A stretch of DNA of 5,848 nucleotides from Gemmatimonadota bacterium. GTDB lineage: Bacteria; Gemmatimonadota; Gemmatimonadetes; Gemmatimonadales; GWC2-71-9. The notes below the pieces were generated by a model. It ran no database searches. It worked only from the letters and a program-made list of their open reading frames with translations, and was not told the origin of the DNA. Shown here one piece after another: positions 1-5,491 of the stretch. Made by a program: the position numbers and the translations under genes. The stretch is from assembly GCA_027294815.1 (NCBI GenBank), contig JAPULP010000066.1:1-5848 (forward strand), written 5' to 3'. How positions within the stretch are numbered: the first letter of the stretch is position 1; every line of letters starts with the position of its first letter.

Positions 1-594
1 CGCCTTCGAGATGCCGAAGTCGGCCAACATCGCCCGCCCGTCGTGATCGAGCATGATGTTGCCGGGCTTGATGTCGCGGTGCACCACATGTCGTGAATGA
101 GCGTGCCCCAACGCGCGCGATGCCTCCCAGAGACACTCCTGCGCCTGCTCGATGCCCAGTGCGCCCCTCGCCAACACCTGCTCCAGCGACTCGCCGGAAA
201 CGTATTTCATGACGAAGAAGTGCAGGTCGCCCGAGCTCTCGACTGCAAAGATCGGGATGATGTTGGGGTGATCCAGCTTGGCGGCCGTCCGGGCCTCGCG
301 TTCGAAGCGTCCGACGAGATTCTCGTCGTGCGAGACATCCAGCGGGAGCACCTTGATGGCCACCGGACGTTCGAGCGTTAGATCTTCGGCAAGGAACACC
401 GCGCCCATACCGCCCCGCCCGACCATCTTGTCGACCTTGTATCGTCCCTCGAGGGTCTGCGTGAGGCGTGTGATCAGCTCGTCGGGCCGCTCGACTGTGC
501 GCGCCCCCGTGCCGGGGTCCGACAAGTCCGCACCACACTCGAGACAGAACTTGCTGTCTTCCGGGACGGGGTTGTTGCAGTTGATGCAGTTCAT
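1..594 (-). CDS. Serine/threonine protein kinase with N-terminal zinc ribbon (C-terminus outside window)
   Basis: This is a Hanks-type Ser/Thr kinase that phosphorylates proteins using ATP; its substrate is unknown. The 198 visible residues begin with a zinc ribbon whose ligands are C3, C6, C17 and C20. The kinase domain starts near residue 50. It shows a glycine loop GRGGMGAV (59-66), the ATP-anchoring VAIK lysine K81, the helix-C glutamate E100 in FEREA, the catalytic loop HRDIKPGN (172-179, catalytic D174) and the metal-binding DFG (192-194). All core catalytic residues seen are intact, so it should be active. The window ends just after DFG, so the activation segment, C-lobe, and any membrane segment or sensor domain are not visible. 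The ATG at 594 lies 5 nt after the stop of the upstream exported-protein gene, and no clear Shine-Dalgarno is seen. This points to translational coupling in an operon. The start is supported because the zinc ribbon begins immediately. Confidence 0.95.
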   Translation of the reverse strand, partial: MNCINCNNPVPEDSKFCLECGADLSDPGTGARTVERPDELITRLTQTLEGRYKVDKMVGRGGMGAVFLAEDLTLERPVAIKVLPLDVSHDENLVGRFEREARTAAKLDHPNIIPIFAVESSGDLHFFVMKYVSGESLEQVLARGALGIEQAQECLWEASRALGHAHSRHVVHRDIKPGNIMLDHDGRAMLADFGISKA

Positions 595-599
595 GAGCG

Positions 600-2129
600 T
601 CAGCGATTGCTCTTGAAGCTGACCGGCACACGTAATTGCGACTTTACCAACGGCATCTCTGGAAGCTCGGCCTGCAACATATCGGGGATCGCGACGACAT
701 CCACAGACGTCAACGAATACTCGGTGGGAACGCCGGCAAAATCGACGACCACCAAGAAATAGTCACCCGCGTCGAGCGGCACGACCACCTCGTCGGTGGC
801 GCCGCCGATGTTGCTCAACCCCATCAGCGTCAACGCGGCAGGGAGATCGTCGCGCAGTACGTAGATGTCGAGGTCGGCCTCAGGCTCCAAGGCATCGACG
901 TCGAACGTGACCTGCCGCCCGTCCGCGCCAACCGTGAAACGGAACCAGTCGATGTCGTGCGGGTTGTCGATCGTCAGTGTCCGCGACACGTCGAGCGGTA
1001 ACTGCGGCGCGACGTCACACCAGTCGTTTTCTTCGAACGCGTCGGGTGGTAGAGCGGAACGGTAGAGCGGCAGTATCGCCATCTCGTAGGCGCCGGGGGT
1101 GGTATACGCAGCGAGGATATCGTATTGGCCAGCTGGGAGATCCTTGAGCGCTATCACGACGGAGTCGGCCAGCTGCTGGGGCGGAGCAAAGGGGATTCCC
1201 TGGCAGGCATATAGGCTGGGCCCGATGGACCACGAGCCGGGACCGAGGCCGAAATCAGGTACCGCACCGTCCCAGACCAGGGAATCGGTGAAAAAGACGG
1301 CATATGTCCCCGGACCGACCGAATTCGAGCGGATGAGGATGGTGCGATCCCGTGTCTGAGCTTGAGTGAAGCGATACCAGTCGGTGCGCAGGCTGTCGTC
1401 CCGGAGGCGTTGCTCGAACGCTAGCGCCGGATTTCTGATGATTTGGTCGAGGACACCGAAGTCCCACGGAATGGTGTCGTTTGGCTCGTAGATGTCCCGC
1501 TGGAAAACCCTGATGGTGTCGAGACCCGTCGCCAATCCCTCGACACCGAGCACCACCGCAGCGGTGAACGCGGGCGTCGGAGGAGGGACCCACACGGTGA
1601 GGCGCCCAAAACGATTGGGCTCGTCCGGCGTATCGGGCGTGTAGCTCTTGATGGGGGTTTCGGCTCCTCCGAGGGAGACCAGGATGAACGGCTCGGGGTT
1701 CAGTCCGGCGCCGAAAATGGTCACCGTATCGCCAAATCGGAGAACACGGGGACGAACGCTGTCGATCTCGATGAGGTCGTGAATCCGCACCAGCTGATCT
1801 GCCGACGTGGCCCCGGCGAACTCCACGGCTTCAGCCGTGACCTCCGCGGTGCCCACGCTGACCGTGACCATATCGCCGGCCGCATTCACCGTGGCAATCA
1901 GGGGGTCGCTCGACGAAAACACGATCTCGGCGTTCTCGAGCAGATTGCCGTTTGCGTCGACGACCTGCGCGCTCAGACCCCACAGCTCGCCACGCAGCAA
2001 CTCGGGGATCGGGTCCATTACCACCCGCAGCTGCTCGCTGCGCTCCGTGGGGTACACGCACGCAAACGTGGCCCCTGCGCCGAGAGCCAATCCAAGACCG
2101 AGGGTCCTGCCTGACCTAAGGATACCCAT
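600..2129 (-). CDS. Exported multi-domain protein with Big2-like, IPT/TIG and two PPC-like domains
   Basis: This 509-residue protein is probably exported and anchored or secreted; its exact function is unknown. Residues 1-23 form a signal peptide (R5, R8, then a Gly/Ala/Leu-rich core) ending in TFAC. C24 could be lipidated, but T21-F22 make a poor lipobox, so signal peptidase I cleavage is also possible. Residues 33-115 resemble a bacterial Ig-like Big2 domain (FSSSDPLIATVNAAG, 71-85). Residues 119-210 look like an IPT/TIG domain (IDSVRPRVLRFGDTVTIFGAGL). Two segments resemble pre-peptidase C-terminal (PPC) domains. The first starts with EPND (215-218) and has DWYRF (250-254). The second starts with EEND (366-369), has DIDWFRF (392-398) and ADLDIYVL (418-425), and runs to about residue 478. 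No enzymatic domain is visible, so a surface adhesive or ligand-binding role is inference. The ATG is preceded by AGG at 7 nt, a weak ribosome site. The downstream kinase starts 5 nt after the stop, so the pair is probably one transcript. Confidence 0.9.
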   Translation of the reverse strand: MGILRSGRTLGLGLALGAGATFACVYPTERSEQLRVVMDPIPELLRGELWGLSAQVVDANGNLLENAEIVFSSSDPLIATVNAAGDMVTVSVGTAEVTAEAVEFAGATSADQLVRIHDLIEIDSVRPRVLRFGDTVTIFGAGLNPEPFILVSLGGAETPIKSYTPDTPDEPNRFGRLTVWVPPPTPAFTAAVVLGVEGLATGLDTIRVFQRDIYEPNDTIPWDFGVLDQIIRNPALAFEQRLRDDSLRTDWYRFTQAQTRDRTILIRSNSVGPGTYAVFFTDSLVWDGAVPDFGLGPGSWSIGPSLYACQGIPFAPPQQLADSVVIALKDLPAGQYDILAAYTTPGAYEMAILPLYRSALPPDAFEENDWCDVAPQLPLDVSRTLTIDNPHDIDWFRFTVGADGRQVTFDVDALEPEADLDIYVLRDDLPAALTLMGLSNIGGATDEVVVPLDAGDYFLVVVDFAGVPTEYSLTSVDVVAIPDMLQAELPEMPLVKSQLRVPVSFKSNR

Positions 2130-2144
2130 TTGTCAGCCTAATCC

Positions 2145-2155
2145 ATTGTAATATA
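2145..2155 (-). promoter_or_regulatory. Candidate promoter -10 region for the exported protein/kinase operon
   Basis: On the minus strand the only AT-rich stretch before the ATG at 2129 contains the overlapping hexamers TATATT and TACAAT. Either could be a -10 box. It lies just downstream of the minus-strand terminator, where a fresh promoter is needed. No good -35 is found at 16-18 nt spacing, so the assignment is weak. Confidence 0.25.
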
Positions 2156-2185
2156 ACGACTTACGCCATCGCTCAGCCCACCGCC

Positions 2186-2208
2186 AAAAAAAACGGGCTA
2201 GGCCCGTT
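2186..2208 (-). terminator. Rho-independent terminator reading leftward
   Basis: On the minus strand there is a perfect 7-bp stem AACGGGC/GCCCGTT with a 3-nt loop, running into eight T residues (the last two stem bases plus six more). The other strand has no T tract after the hairpin, so it works in one direction only. It sits about 57 nt upstream of the exported-protein gene and cannot serve that gene's own transcript. No minus-strand gene lies directly upstream of it, so what it terminates is unclear. It may end a small RNA or insulate the operon from transcripts coming through the repeat element. Confidence 0.75.
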
Positions 2209-2276
2209 CTACAGACCTTATTGTTGGCTCCGGGGCAGGTTTTCCGCGCGGACCCAAGTCACACATTGGGCCGCCC
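2209..2276 (-). ncRNA. Possible small structured RNA ending at the orphan terminator
   Basis: This stretch lies immediately upstream of the minus-strand terminator. On that strand it can form a closing stem GGGC-GG (2276-2271) with CC-T-GCCC (2239-2233, one bulged base). Inside the stem are a 5-bp hairpin CCCAA/TTGGG (2253-2270, 8-nt loop) and a short palindrome TCCGCGCGGA (2243-2252). Together these give a three-way junction followed by a terminator, a layout common in small RNAs. I recognise no known family: SRP, 6S, tmRNA and RNase P signature motifs are absent as far as I can see. The 5' end is unknown and no promoter is assigned. The stems are short and could arise by chance in GC-rich DNA. 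Confidence 0.2.
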
Positions 2277-2290
2277 AAAGCTCACAAGAA

Positions 2291-2311
2291 CCCCGCCCTT
2301 CCCCTTCCCCC
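2291..2311 (-). other. Potential G-quadruplex on the minus strand (left end of element)
   Basis: Read on the minus strand this is four G runs of lengths 5, 4, 3 and 4 separated by loops AA, AA and C. It fits the G3+N1-7 quadruplex rule with very short loops. It mirrors the plus-strand motif at the other end of the element. Folding in the cell is inference. Confidence 0.55.
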
Positions 2312-2340
2312 GGCGGTACGGCGGTATCGCAAGGCGGTAG

Positions 2341-2383
2341 GGCGGTAAGGCGGTAGGGCGGGATTTGCTACCGCCTTACCGCC
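2341..2383. repeat. Perfect 15-bp hairpin at the core of the GGCGGTA element
   Basis: GGCGGTAAGGCGGTA (2341-2355) is exactly complementary to 2369-2383 across a 13-nt loop. In RNA or single-stranded DNA from either strand this would be a very stable stem. No T tract follows on either strand, so it is not a classical terminator. Confidence 0.8.
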
Positions 2384-2422
2384 GGGGAGGGCGGGGAGTG
2401 GTGGTGGTACCGCCCTACCGCC

Positions 2423-2446
2423 GGGGGCAGGGGGAAGGGTGGGGGG
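2423..2446 (+). other. Potential G-quadruplex on the plus strand (right end of element)
   Basis: There are four G runs of lengths 5, 5, 3 and 6 with loops CA, AA and T, meeting the G3+N1-7 rule. It lies about 24 nt upstream of the candidate ECF promoter of the ABC ATPase gene, on its coding strand. A regulatory effect is therefore possible but unproven. Confidence 0.6.
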
Positions 2447-2469
2447 TAGGAGGGGAATCACTCCGGTGT

Positions 2470-2499
2470 GGAACAAATCCGTCTGCCCAACGATCTAAA
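2470..2499 (+). promoter_or_regulatory. Candidate ECF-sigma (RpoE-like) promoter for the ABC ATPase
   Basis: GGAACAA (2470-2476) is followed after 17 nt by TCTAAA (2494-2499). This resembles the GGAACTT ... TCTRA/TCAAA pattern of RpoE-type ECF sigma factors. No housekeeping -35/-10 pair is visible in the same gap. Transcription would start near 2506, leaving a leader of about 50 nt with GGGAG at 2546-2550 as ribosome site. The match is by eye from one site, so it stays tentative. Confidence 0.35.
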
Positions 2500-2555
2500 C
2501 TCCCGGGGCATTCTTCCGTAGTGCTCACCAACCAGTCTTCGGCCCGGGAGCGACC

Positions 2556-3221
2556 ATGATAAAGCTGCGCGGCATCAACCGCACGTTTGGGCGCGGTGAC
2601 GAGCGAACCGACGCATTACGAGGCGTCGATCTGGACATCACCGAAGGGGAGTTCTTGACGGTGATGGGACCGTCGGGGTGCGGCAAATCGACGCTGCTGA
2701 GCGTTGTCGGCATGTTGGACAGCGAGTGGGAGGGCGAGTACCACCTCTACGATCAGGCCGTTCACAAACTCAAGCCCAAGCACCGGATCGATCTGAACCG
2801 CCAGTACATGGGGTTTGTTTTCCAGCAATACCATTTGATCGACTCTGTGACGGTGTATGAGAACCTCGAGATTCCGCTTTCCTATCGGAAGATTCCGTCT
2901 GGCGAACGCGCAAAAATGGTCGACGCGATTCTGGAACGATTCCAGATTGCCGACAAGAAGAAGCAATACCCGAGCAGCTTGTCCGGCGGGACTCAACAGC
3001 TGGTAGGAGTCGCGCGAGCGGTGGTCGCCAACCCGAAAATCCTTCTTGCCGACGAGCCCACCGGCAACCTGCACTCTGCGCAAGCGCGCGAGATCATGGA
3101 GCTGTTTCAGGAACTGAACCGCGGCGGCACAACCATCATGCAGGTGACACACTCCGAGACCAACGCTGCGTACGGCATGAGAACCGTCGAGATGCTCGAT
3201 GGGGGTGCGCTCAAAAACTGA
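2556..3221 (+). CDS. ABC transporter ATP-binding protein, MacB/LolD-like
   Basis: This is a cytoplasmic nucleotide-binding subunit that should power a membrane partner by ATP hydrolysis. Its 221 residues are the usual length for a stand-alone LolD/MacB-type ATPase. Visible motifs are Walker A GPSGCGKST (38-46, K44), the Q-loop at Q90, signature LSGGTQQ (142-148), Walker B ILLADEP (162-168, catalytic E167) and the switch H199 in VTHSE. Two positions differ from the textbook LSGGQQQ and GNLDS: T146 in the signature, and H173 for the D-loop Asp. From memory, GNLHS together with QVTHSExNAxYG marks a distinct subfamily of these ATPases, so H173 is probably a family trait, whereas T146 looks particular to this protein. 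No FtsX/MacB-type permease lies beside it; the next gene is a hydrolase. The ATG is supported by GGGAG 5 nt upstream. The substrate cannot be told from the sequence; lipoprotein, lipid or peptide export are the usual roles of relatives. Confidence 0.93.
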   Translation: MIKLRGINRTFGRGDERTDALRGVDLDITEGEFLTVMGPSGCGKSTLLSVVGMLDSEWEGEYHLYDQAVHKLKPKHRIDLNRQYMGFVFQQYHLIDSVTVYENLEIPLSYRKIPSGERAKMVDAILERFQIADKKKQYPSSLSGGTQQLVGVARAVVANPKILLADEPTGNLHSAQAREIMELFQELNRGGTTIMQVTHSETNAAYGMRTVEMLDGGALKN

Positions 3222-3239
3222 CGGGACCCCTGCGGCGGC

Positions 3240-3268
3240 TTGGCTACGTCTTGACCGCGGGTTACGAT
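3240..3268 (+). promoter_or_regulatory. Candidate promoter giving a leaderless hydrolase mRNA
   Basis: TTGGCT (3240-3245) and TACGAT (3263-3268) are spaced by 17 nt and match the sigma-70 consensus at 4 of 6 positions each. The -10 box ends 7 nt before the ATG at 3276, so transcription would start at or next to the start codon. This fits the lack of any Shine-Dalgarno (the bases before the ATG are CCCTCC). Read-through from the ATPase gene is the alternative. Confidence 0.3.
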
Positions 3269-3275
3269 TCCCTCC

Positions 3276-3953
3276 ATGGGTCTCGAGGAGCACCAGCTCA
3301 AGATCGAGCGGACCGCCCGGTACGCTACCCTAGGAGACGGCCACAAACCCCTTTCGCAGGTCTGGTTCGTCTGCCACGGATACGGGCAACTCGCCCGCGA
3401 GTTCATCCGTCATTTCGAGATTCTCGATGACGAGACACGTCTGATCGTAGCCCCCGAGGCACTCTCCCGTTTCTATCGCGACGGAACGCAGAGCGAGATC
3501 GGGGCGTCGTGGATGACCCGTGAGGCGCGACTGAATGAGATCGACGATTACGTCGGTTATCTCGACGCACTGTACACTCACGTGTTCGAGCGGATAGAAC
3601 GCGACTCCGTCGAGGTTTTCATACTCGGTTTCTCCCAGGGAGTGGCGACAGCGGCTCGATGGGTCGCGCATGGGACGGTGCACGCCGAGCACTTGATCCT
3701 CTGGGCCTCGCTGGTGCCGCCCGAGTTTCAGTCCCGCGAAGGCTTCCGCCGGTTGCGCGCGTTGCAGTTGACGCTGGTTCGTGGATCGCAAGACAGCTAC
3801 CTCTCCAACGCACATCTCGAGGAGCAACGATCACGCTTGGAGCATCACGGGGTCACCGCGCGTGAAATGGCGTTCGAGGGGGGGCACCGATTGGATCGCG
3901 AAACCCTCATCGAGATCGCTACTGATCGTAAACCAGCGGACCACGGTGGATGA
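3276..3953 (+). CDS. Alpha/beta hydrolase, phospholipase/carboxylesterase family
   Basis: This 225-residue serine hydrolase probably cleaves carboxylic esters in the cytoplasm, as no signal peptide or membrane segment is seen. The fold markers appear in order: strand and oxyanion-loop motif VWFVCHGYG (29-37), nucleophile elbow GFSQG (118-122) with S120, acid D173 in VRGSQDSYL, and H204 in EGGHRLD. These make a complete Ser-Asp-His triad at the spacing expected for the phospholipase/carboxylesterase (PF02230-like) family, and the length is typical. The natural substrate is unknown; relatives act on short acyl esters, lysophospholipids or acyl-thioesters. The gene begins 54 nt after the ABC ATPase stop. 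It has no ribosome-binding site, so it may be leaderless or read from the upstream transcript. It converges on the purine permease gene with a 24-nt gap and no obvious terminator between them. Confidence 0.88.
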   Translation: MGLEEHQLKIERTARYATLGDGHKPLSQVWFVCHGYGQLAREFIRHFEILDDETRLIVAPEALSRFYRDGTQSEIGASWMTREARLNEIDDYVGYLDALYTHVFERIERDSVEVFILGFSQGVATAARWVAHGTVHAEHLILWASLVPPEFQSREGFRRLRALQLTLVRGSQDSYLSNAHLEEQRSRLEHHGVTAREMAFEGGHRLDRETLIEIATDRKPADHGG

Positions 3954-3977
3954 AGACGAACGACTTGGTCCGGGCTT

Positions 3978-5396
3978 CTAGATCCGAGACCGTACGAACA
4001 CGAAATACAGCAACAGCACCACCGCCAACACCCACATACCCCACCGCACGTGGCTCGCCCCACGGCCGAGAGATTTGATGACGGGGTACGTAATCAGCCC
4101 CAGCGCGATCCCATCAGCGATCGAGTAGAAGAATGGGATCCCGATGATCGTCAAAAACGCGGGCACGCCTTCGGTATAATCCGTCCAATCGATTCGCGTT
4201 ACGTTCCGGACCATCATCGCGCCAACCAGCACGAGCGCGGGGGCCGTGATCGGTGGGTAGCTCCCGACCATCGCGACTATGGGGTAAAAGAAAAGGGCGG
4301 CGATGAACAGCGCGGCAACAACCAGCGCGGTCAACCCGGTCTTGCCGCCTTCTTCAACGCCGGTGGCACTCTCGATATAGCTGGTCACGGTGCTCGTGCC
4401 GAGCGCCGCACCGGCGACTGTTCCGAATGCGTCGGCGAGCATCGCGCGTTTGACCCGCGGGAGTTTTCCGTCACGCAGCAATCCGGCTTGTTCCCCAACA
4501 CCTATGAGCGTGCCCATCGTGTCGAACACGTCCATGAACAGAAAGATGATGACGATCGGTATCATGGCCGCCGACACGGCGGTGGCGAGGTCCATTTGAA
4601 GGAACGTCGGGCCCATCGAGGGCGGGAGCGCTACGATGCCGTGTGCGGGCGCAAACTGCGTAACGAGAAGCGAGCCCGTGACCACCTCCGAGTTCGATAC
4701 GGCGTCAGGCAAGAGCGGCAGCAGTGATCGCAACAGCAAGGTGAGCGCGAGCGAACTCGCAACTCCCAGCACGATCGACCCCCTAACCTTCCTCGCATGC
4801 AGTACCGTGGCGACGACGAACCCAACGAAGAACACGATGACGTCAGGCGACCCTAGGTGCGGGTTCATGGAGACAGCCGTGCCCGGGTCGACGAGCACGA
4901 GCTGCGCGTTGCGGAGTCCGATGAACGCAATGAACAGGCCGATGCCCACCGCGATGCCGTGTTTCAAGTTCGGACTCACGGCGTCCATGAGCTTTTCGCG
5001 CAAGCCGACGAGAGAAATGACGAGAAACAGGACGCCCGCGACGAACACCGCTCCCAACGCCGCCGCCCACGGTTCAGGAGCGCCGACCGCTGCCGCCGCA
5101 GGGATCGCCGTGAAGACGAAGAAAAAATTTTGACCCATGCCCGGCGCCAACGCGATGGGATACCGCGCGGCCAACCCCATTACCGCGGTCGCCAGTGCTG
5201 CCGCAAGGCACGTCGCGGTCGTCACAGCGCCAAAATCCATTCCGGTCGGCGTCTCGAACATCGCTCCGGACAACACGGCGGGTTGCACGAAAATGATGTA
5301 CGCCATGGTCAGGAAGGTCGTGACACCAGCCACCAGCTCGGTGCGGACCGACGTGTTGCTTTCGGAGAGACGGAAATAGCGGGCGAGTATCGACAC
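3978..5396 (-). CDS. NCS2-family purine permease, AzgA/PbuG-like (adenine/guanine/hypoxanthine uptake)
   Basis: This 472-residue inner-membrane transporter probably imports purine bases by proton symport, feeding salvage. Family features include the N-terminal VRTELVAGVTTFLTMAYIIFVQP segment (17-39), APGMGQN (84-90), SPNLKHGIAVGIGLFIAFIG (141-160), DVFDTMGTLIGVGEQAGLL (289-307) and GTSTVTSYIESATGVEEGG (333-351). Numerous hydrophobic helices run along the whole length, and the size is normal for AzgA-type carriers. Relatives I recall have Leu in APGMGLN where this protein has Q89, near the substrate path. The start codon is GTG (5396-5394); the only upstream in-frame room is four codons to a stop, and this start matches where family members begin. 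No Shine-Dalgarno precedes it, because the AGGTNTT repeat array begins 7 nt upstream. Which purine is carried cannot be decided from the sequence. Confidence 0.94.
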   Translation of the reverse strand: MSILARYFRLSESNTSVRTELVAGVTTFLTMAYIIFVQPAVLSGAMFETPTGMDFGAVTTATCLAAALATAVMGLAARYPIALAPGMGQNFFFVFTAIPAAAAVGAPEPWAAALGAVFVAGVLFLVISLVGLREKLMDAVSPNLKHGIAVGIGLFIAFIGLRNAQLVLVDPGTAVSMNPHLGSPDVIVFFVGFVVATVLHARKVRGSIVLGVASSLALTLLLRSLLPLLPDAVSNSEVVTGSLLVTQFAPAHGIVALPPSMGPTFLQMDLATAVSAAMIPIVIIFLFMDVFDTMGTLIGVGEQAGLLRDGKLPRVKRAMLADAFGTVAGAALGTSTVTSYIESATGVEEGGKTGLTALVVAALFIAALFFYPIVAMVGSYPPITAPALVLVGAMMVRNVTRIDWTDYTEGVPAFLTIIGIPFFYSIADGIALGLITYPVIKSLGRGASHVRWGMWVLAVVLLLYFVFVRSRI

Positions 5397-5403
5397 GAGG
5401 GGA

Positions 5404-5491
5404 AGGTGTTAGGTGTTAGGTCTTAGGTGTTTGAGAATTCTAAAACCTAAAACCTAAGACCTAAGACCAAAGACCTAAGACCTAAGACCTA
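5404..5491. repeat. Inverted heptamer array, consensus AGGTNTT, filling the gap between two genes
   Basis: Four tandem heptamers on the plus strand (5404-5431: AGGTGTT, AGGTGTT, AGGTCTT, AGGTGTT) are followed by a centre with GAATTC (5435-5440). Then come seven copies of the same unit inverted (5443-5491, AAACCTA/AGACCTA types). The fifth base varies between units (G, C or T) while the rest is nearly constant; one right-arm unit has CAA in place of CTA. The array runs from the TAG stop of the upstream minus-strand gene (5491-5489) to 7 nt before the permease GTG. The transcript could therefore fold into a long hairpin with mismatches at the variable base. The AT-rich centre also offers TAGAAT on the minus strand (5442-5437) as a possible -10 box, without a good -35. 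It is not a CRISPR array: there are no spacers and the units are far too short. Confidence 0.9.

Larger units (their letters stand above)
2291..2446. repeat. 156-bp palindromic element of GGCGGTA octamers with C-rich/G-rich inverted ends
   Basis: The element has imperfect terminal inverted repeats of about 28 nt (2291-2318 and 2416-2444). Each combines a homopurine/homopyrimidine tract with a GGCGGTA/TACCGCC unit. The left interior (2333-2362) is a tandem octamer array RGGCGGTA. The right interior carries the same unit inverted. Two perfect 15-bp inverted pairs exist: 2341-2355 with 2369-2383, and 2333-2347 with 2408-2422, so alternative hairpins can form. A module of two TACCGCC units followed by a G-rich run also occurs twice in direct orientation (from 2369 and from 2408). 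No coding capacity is credible. It resembles a non-autonomous REP- or MITE-like element or a recombination-grown palindrome, but I recognise no named family. No target-site duplication is evident at its edges. Confidence 0.85.

Noticed and set aside
1443..2114. A 223-codon plus-strand open frame
   Set aside because: It is antisense to the exported protein, is rich in Arg, Gly, Asp and His as expected for a GC-rich shadow frame, and has no recognisable domain.
2209..2290. A tRNA, SRP RNA or 6S RNA gene before the orphan terminator
   Set aside because: No T-loop GGTTCRA motif or cloverleaf is present, and the SRP GGAA-tetraloop signature is missing. A faint resemblance to 6S segments was too short to support a call.
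2282..2476. Open frames on both strands through the GGCGGTA element
   Set aside because: The translations are low-complexity Pro/Gly/Arg products of the repeat itself, without a ribosome site or domain.
2616..3293. A 225-codon minus-strand open frame
   Set aside because: It is antisense to the ABC ATPase, whose motifs are unmistakable in the other frame. It also could not feed the 2186 terminator without crossing the whole repeat gap.
3954..3977. A bidirectional terminator between the convergent hydrolase and permease genes
   Set aside because: The 24-nt gap has no convincing stem followed by a T tract on either strand.
4050..4727. A 225-codon plus-strand open frame
   Set aside because: It is a hydrophilic Arg/Asp-rich shadow of the permease gene on the opposite strand.
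5404..5491. CRISPR array
   Set aside because: The units are 7 nt, contiguous and without unique spacers, and no cas gene is nearby.
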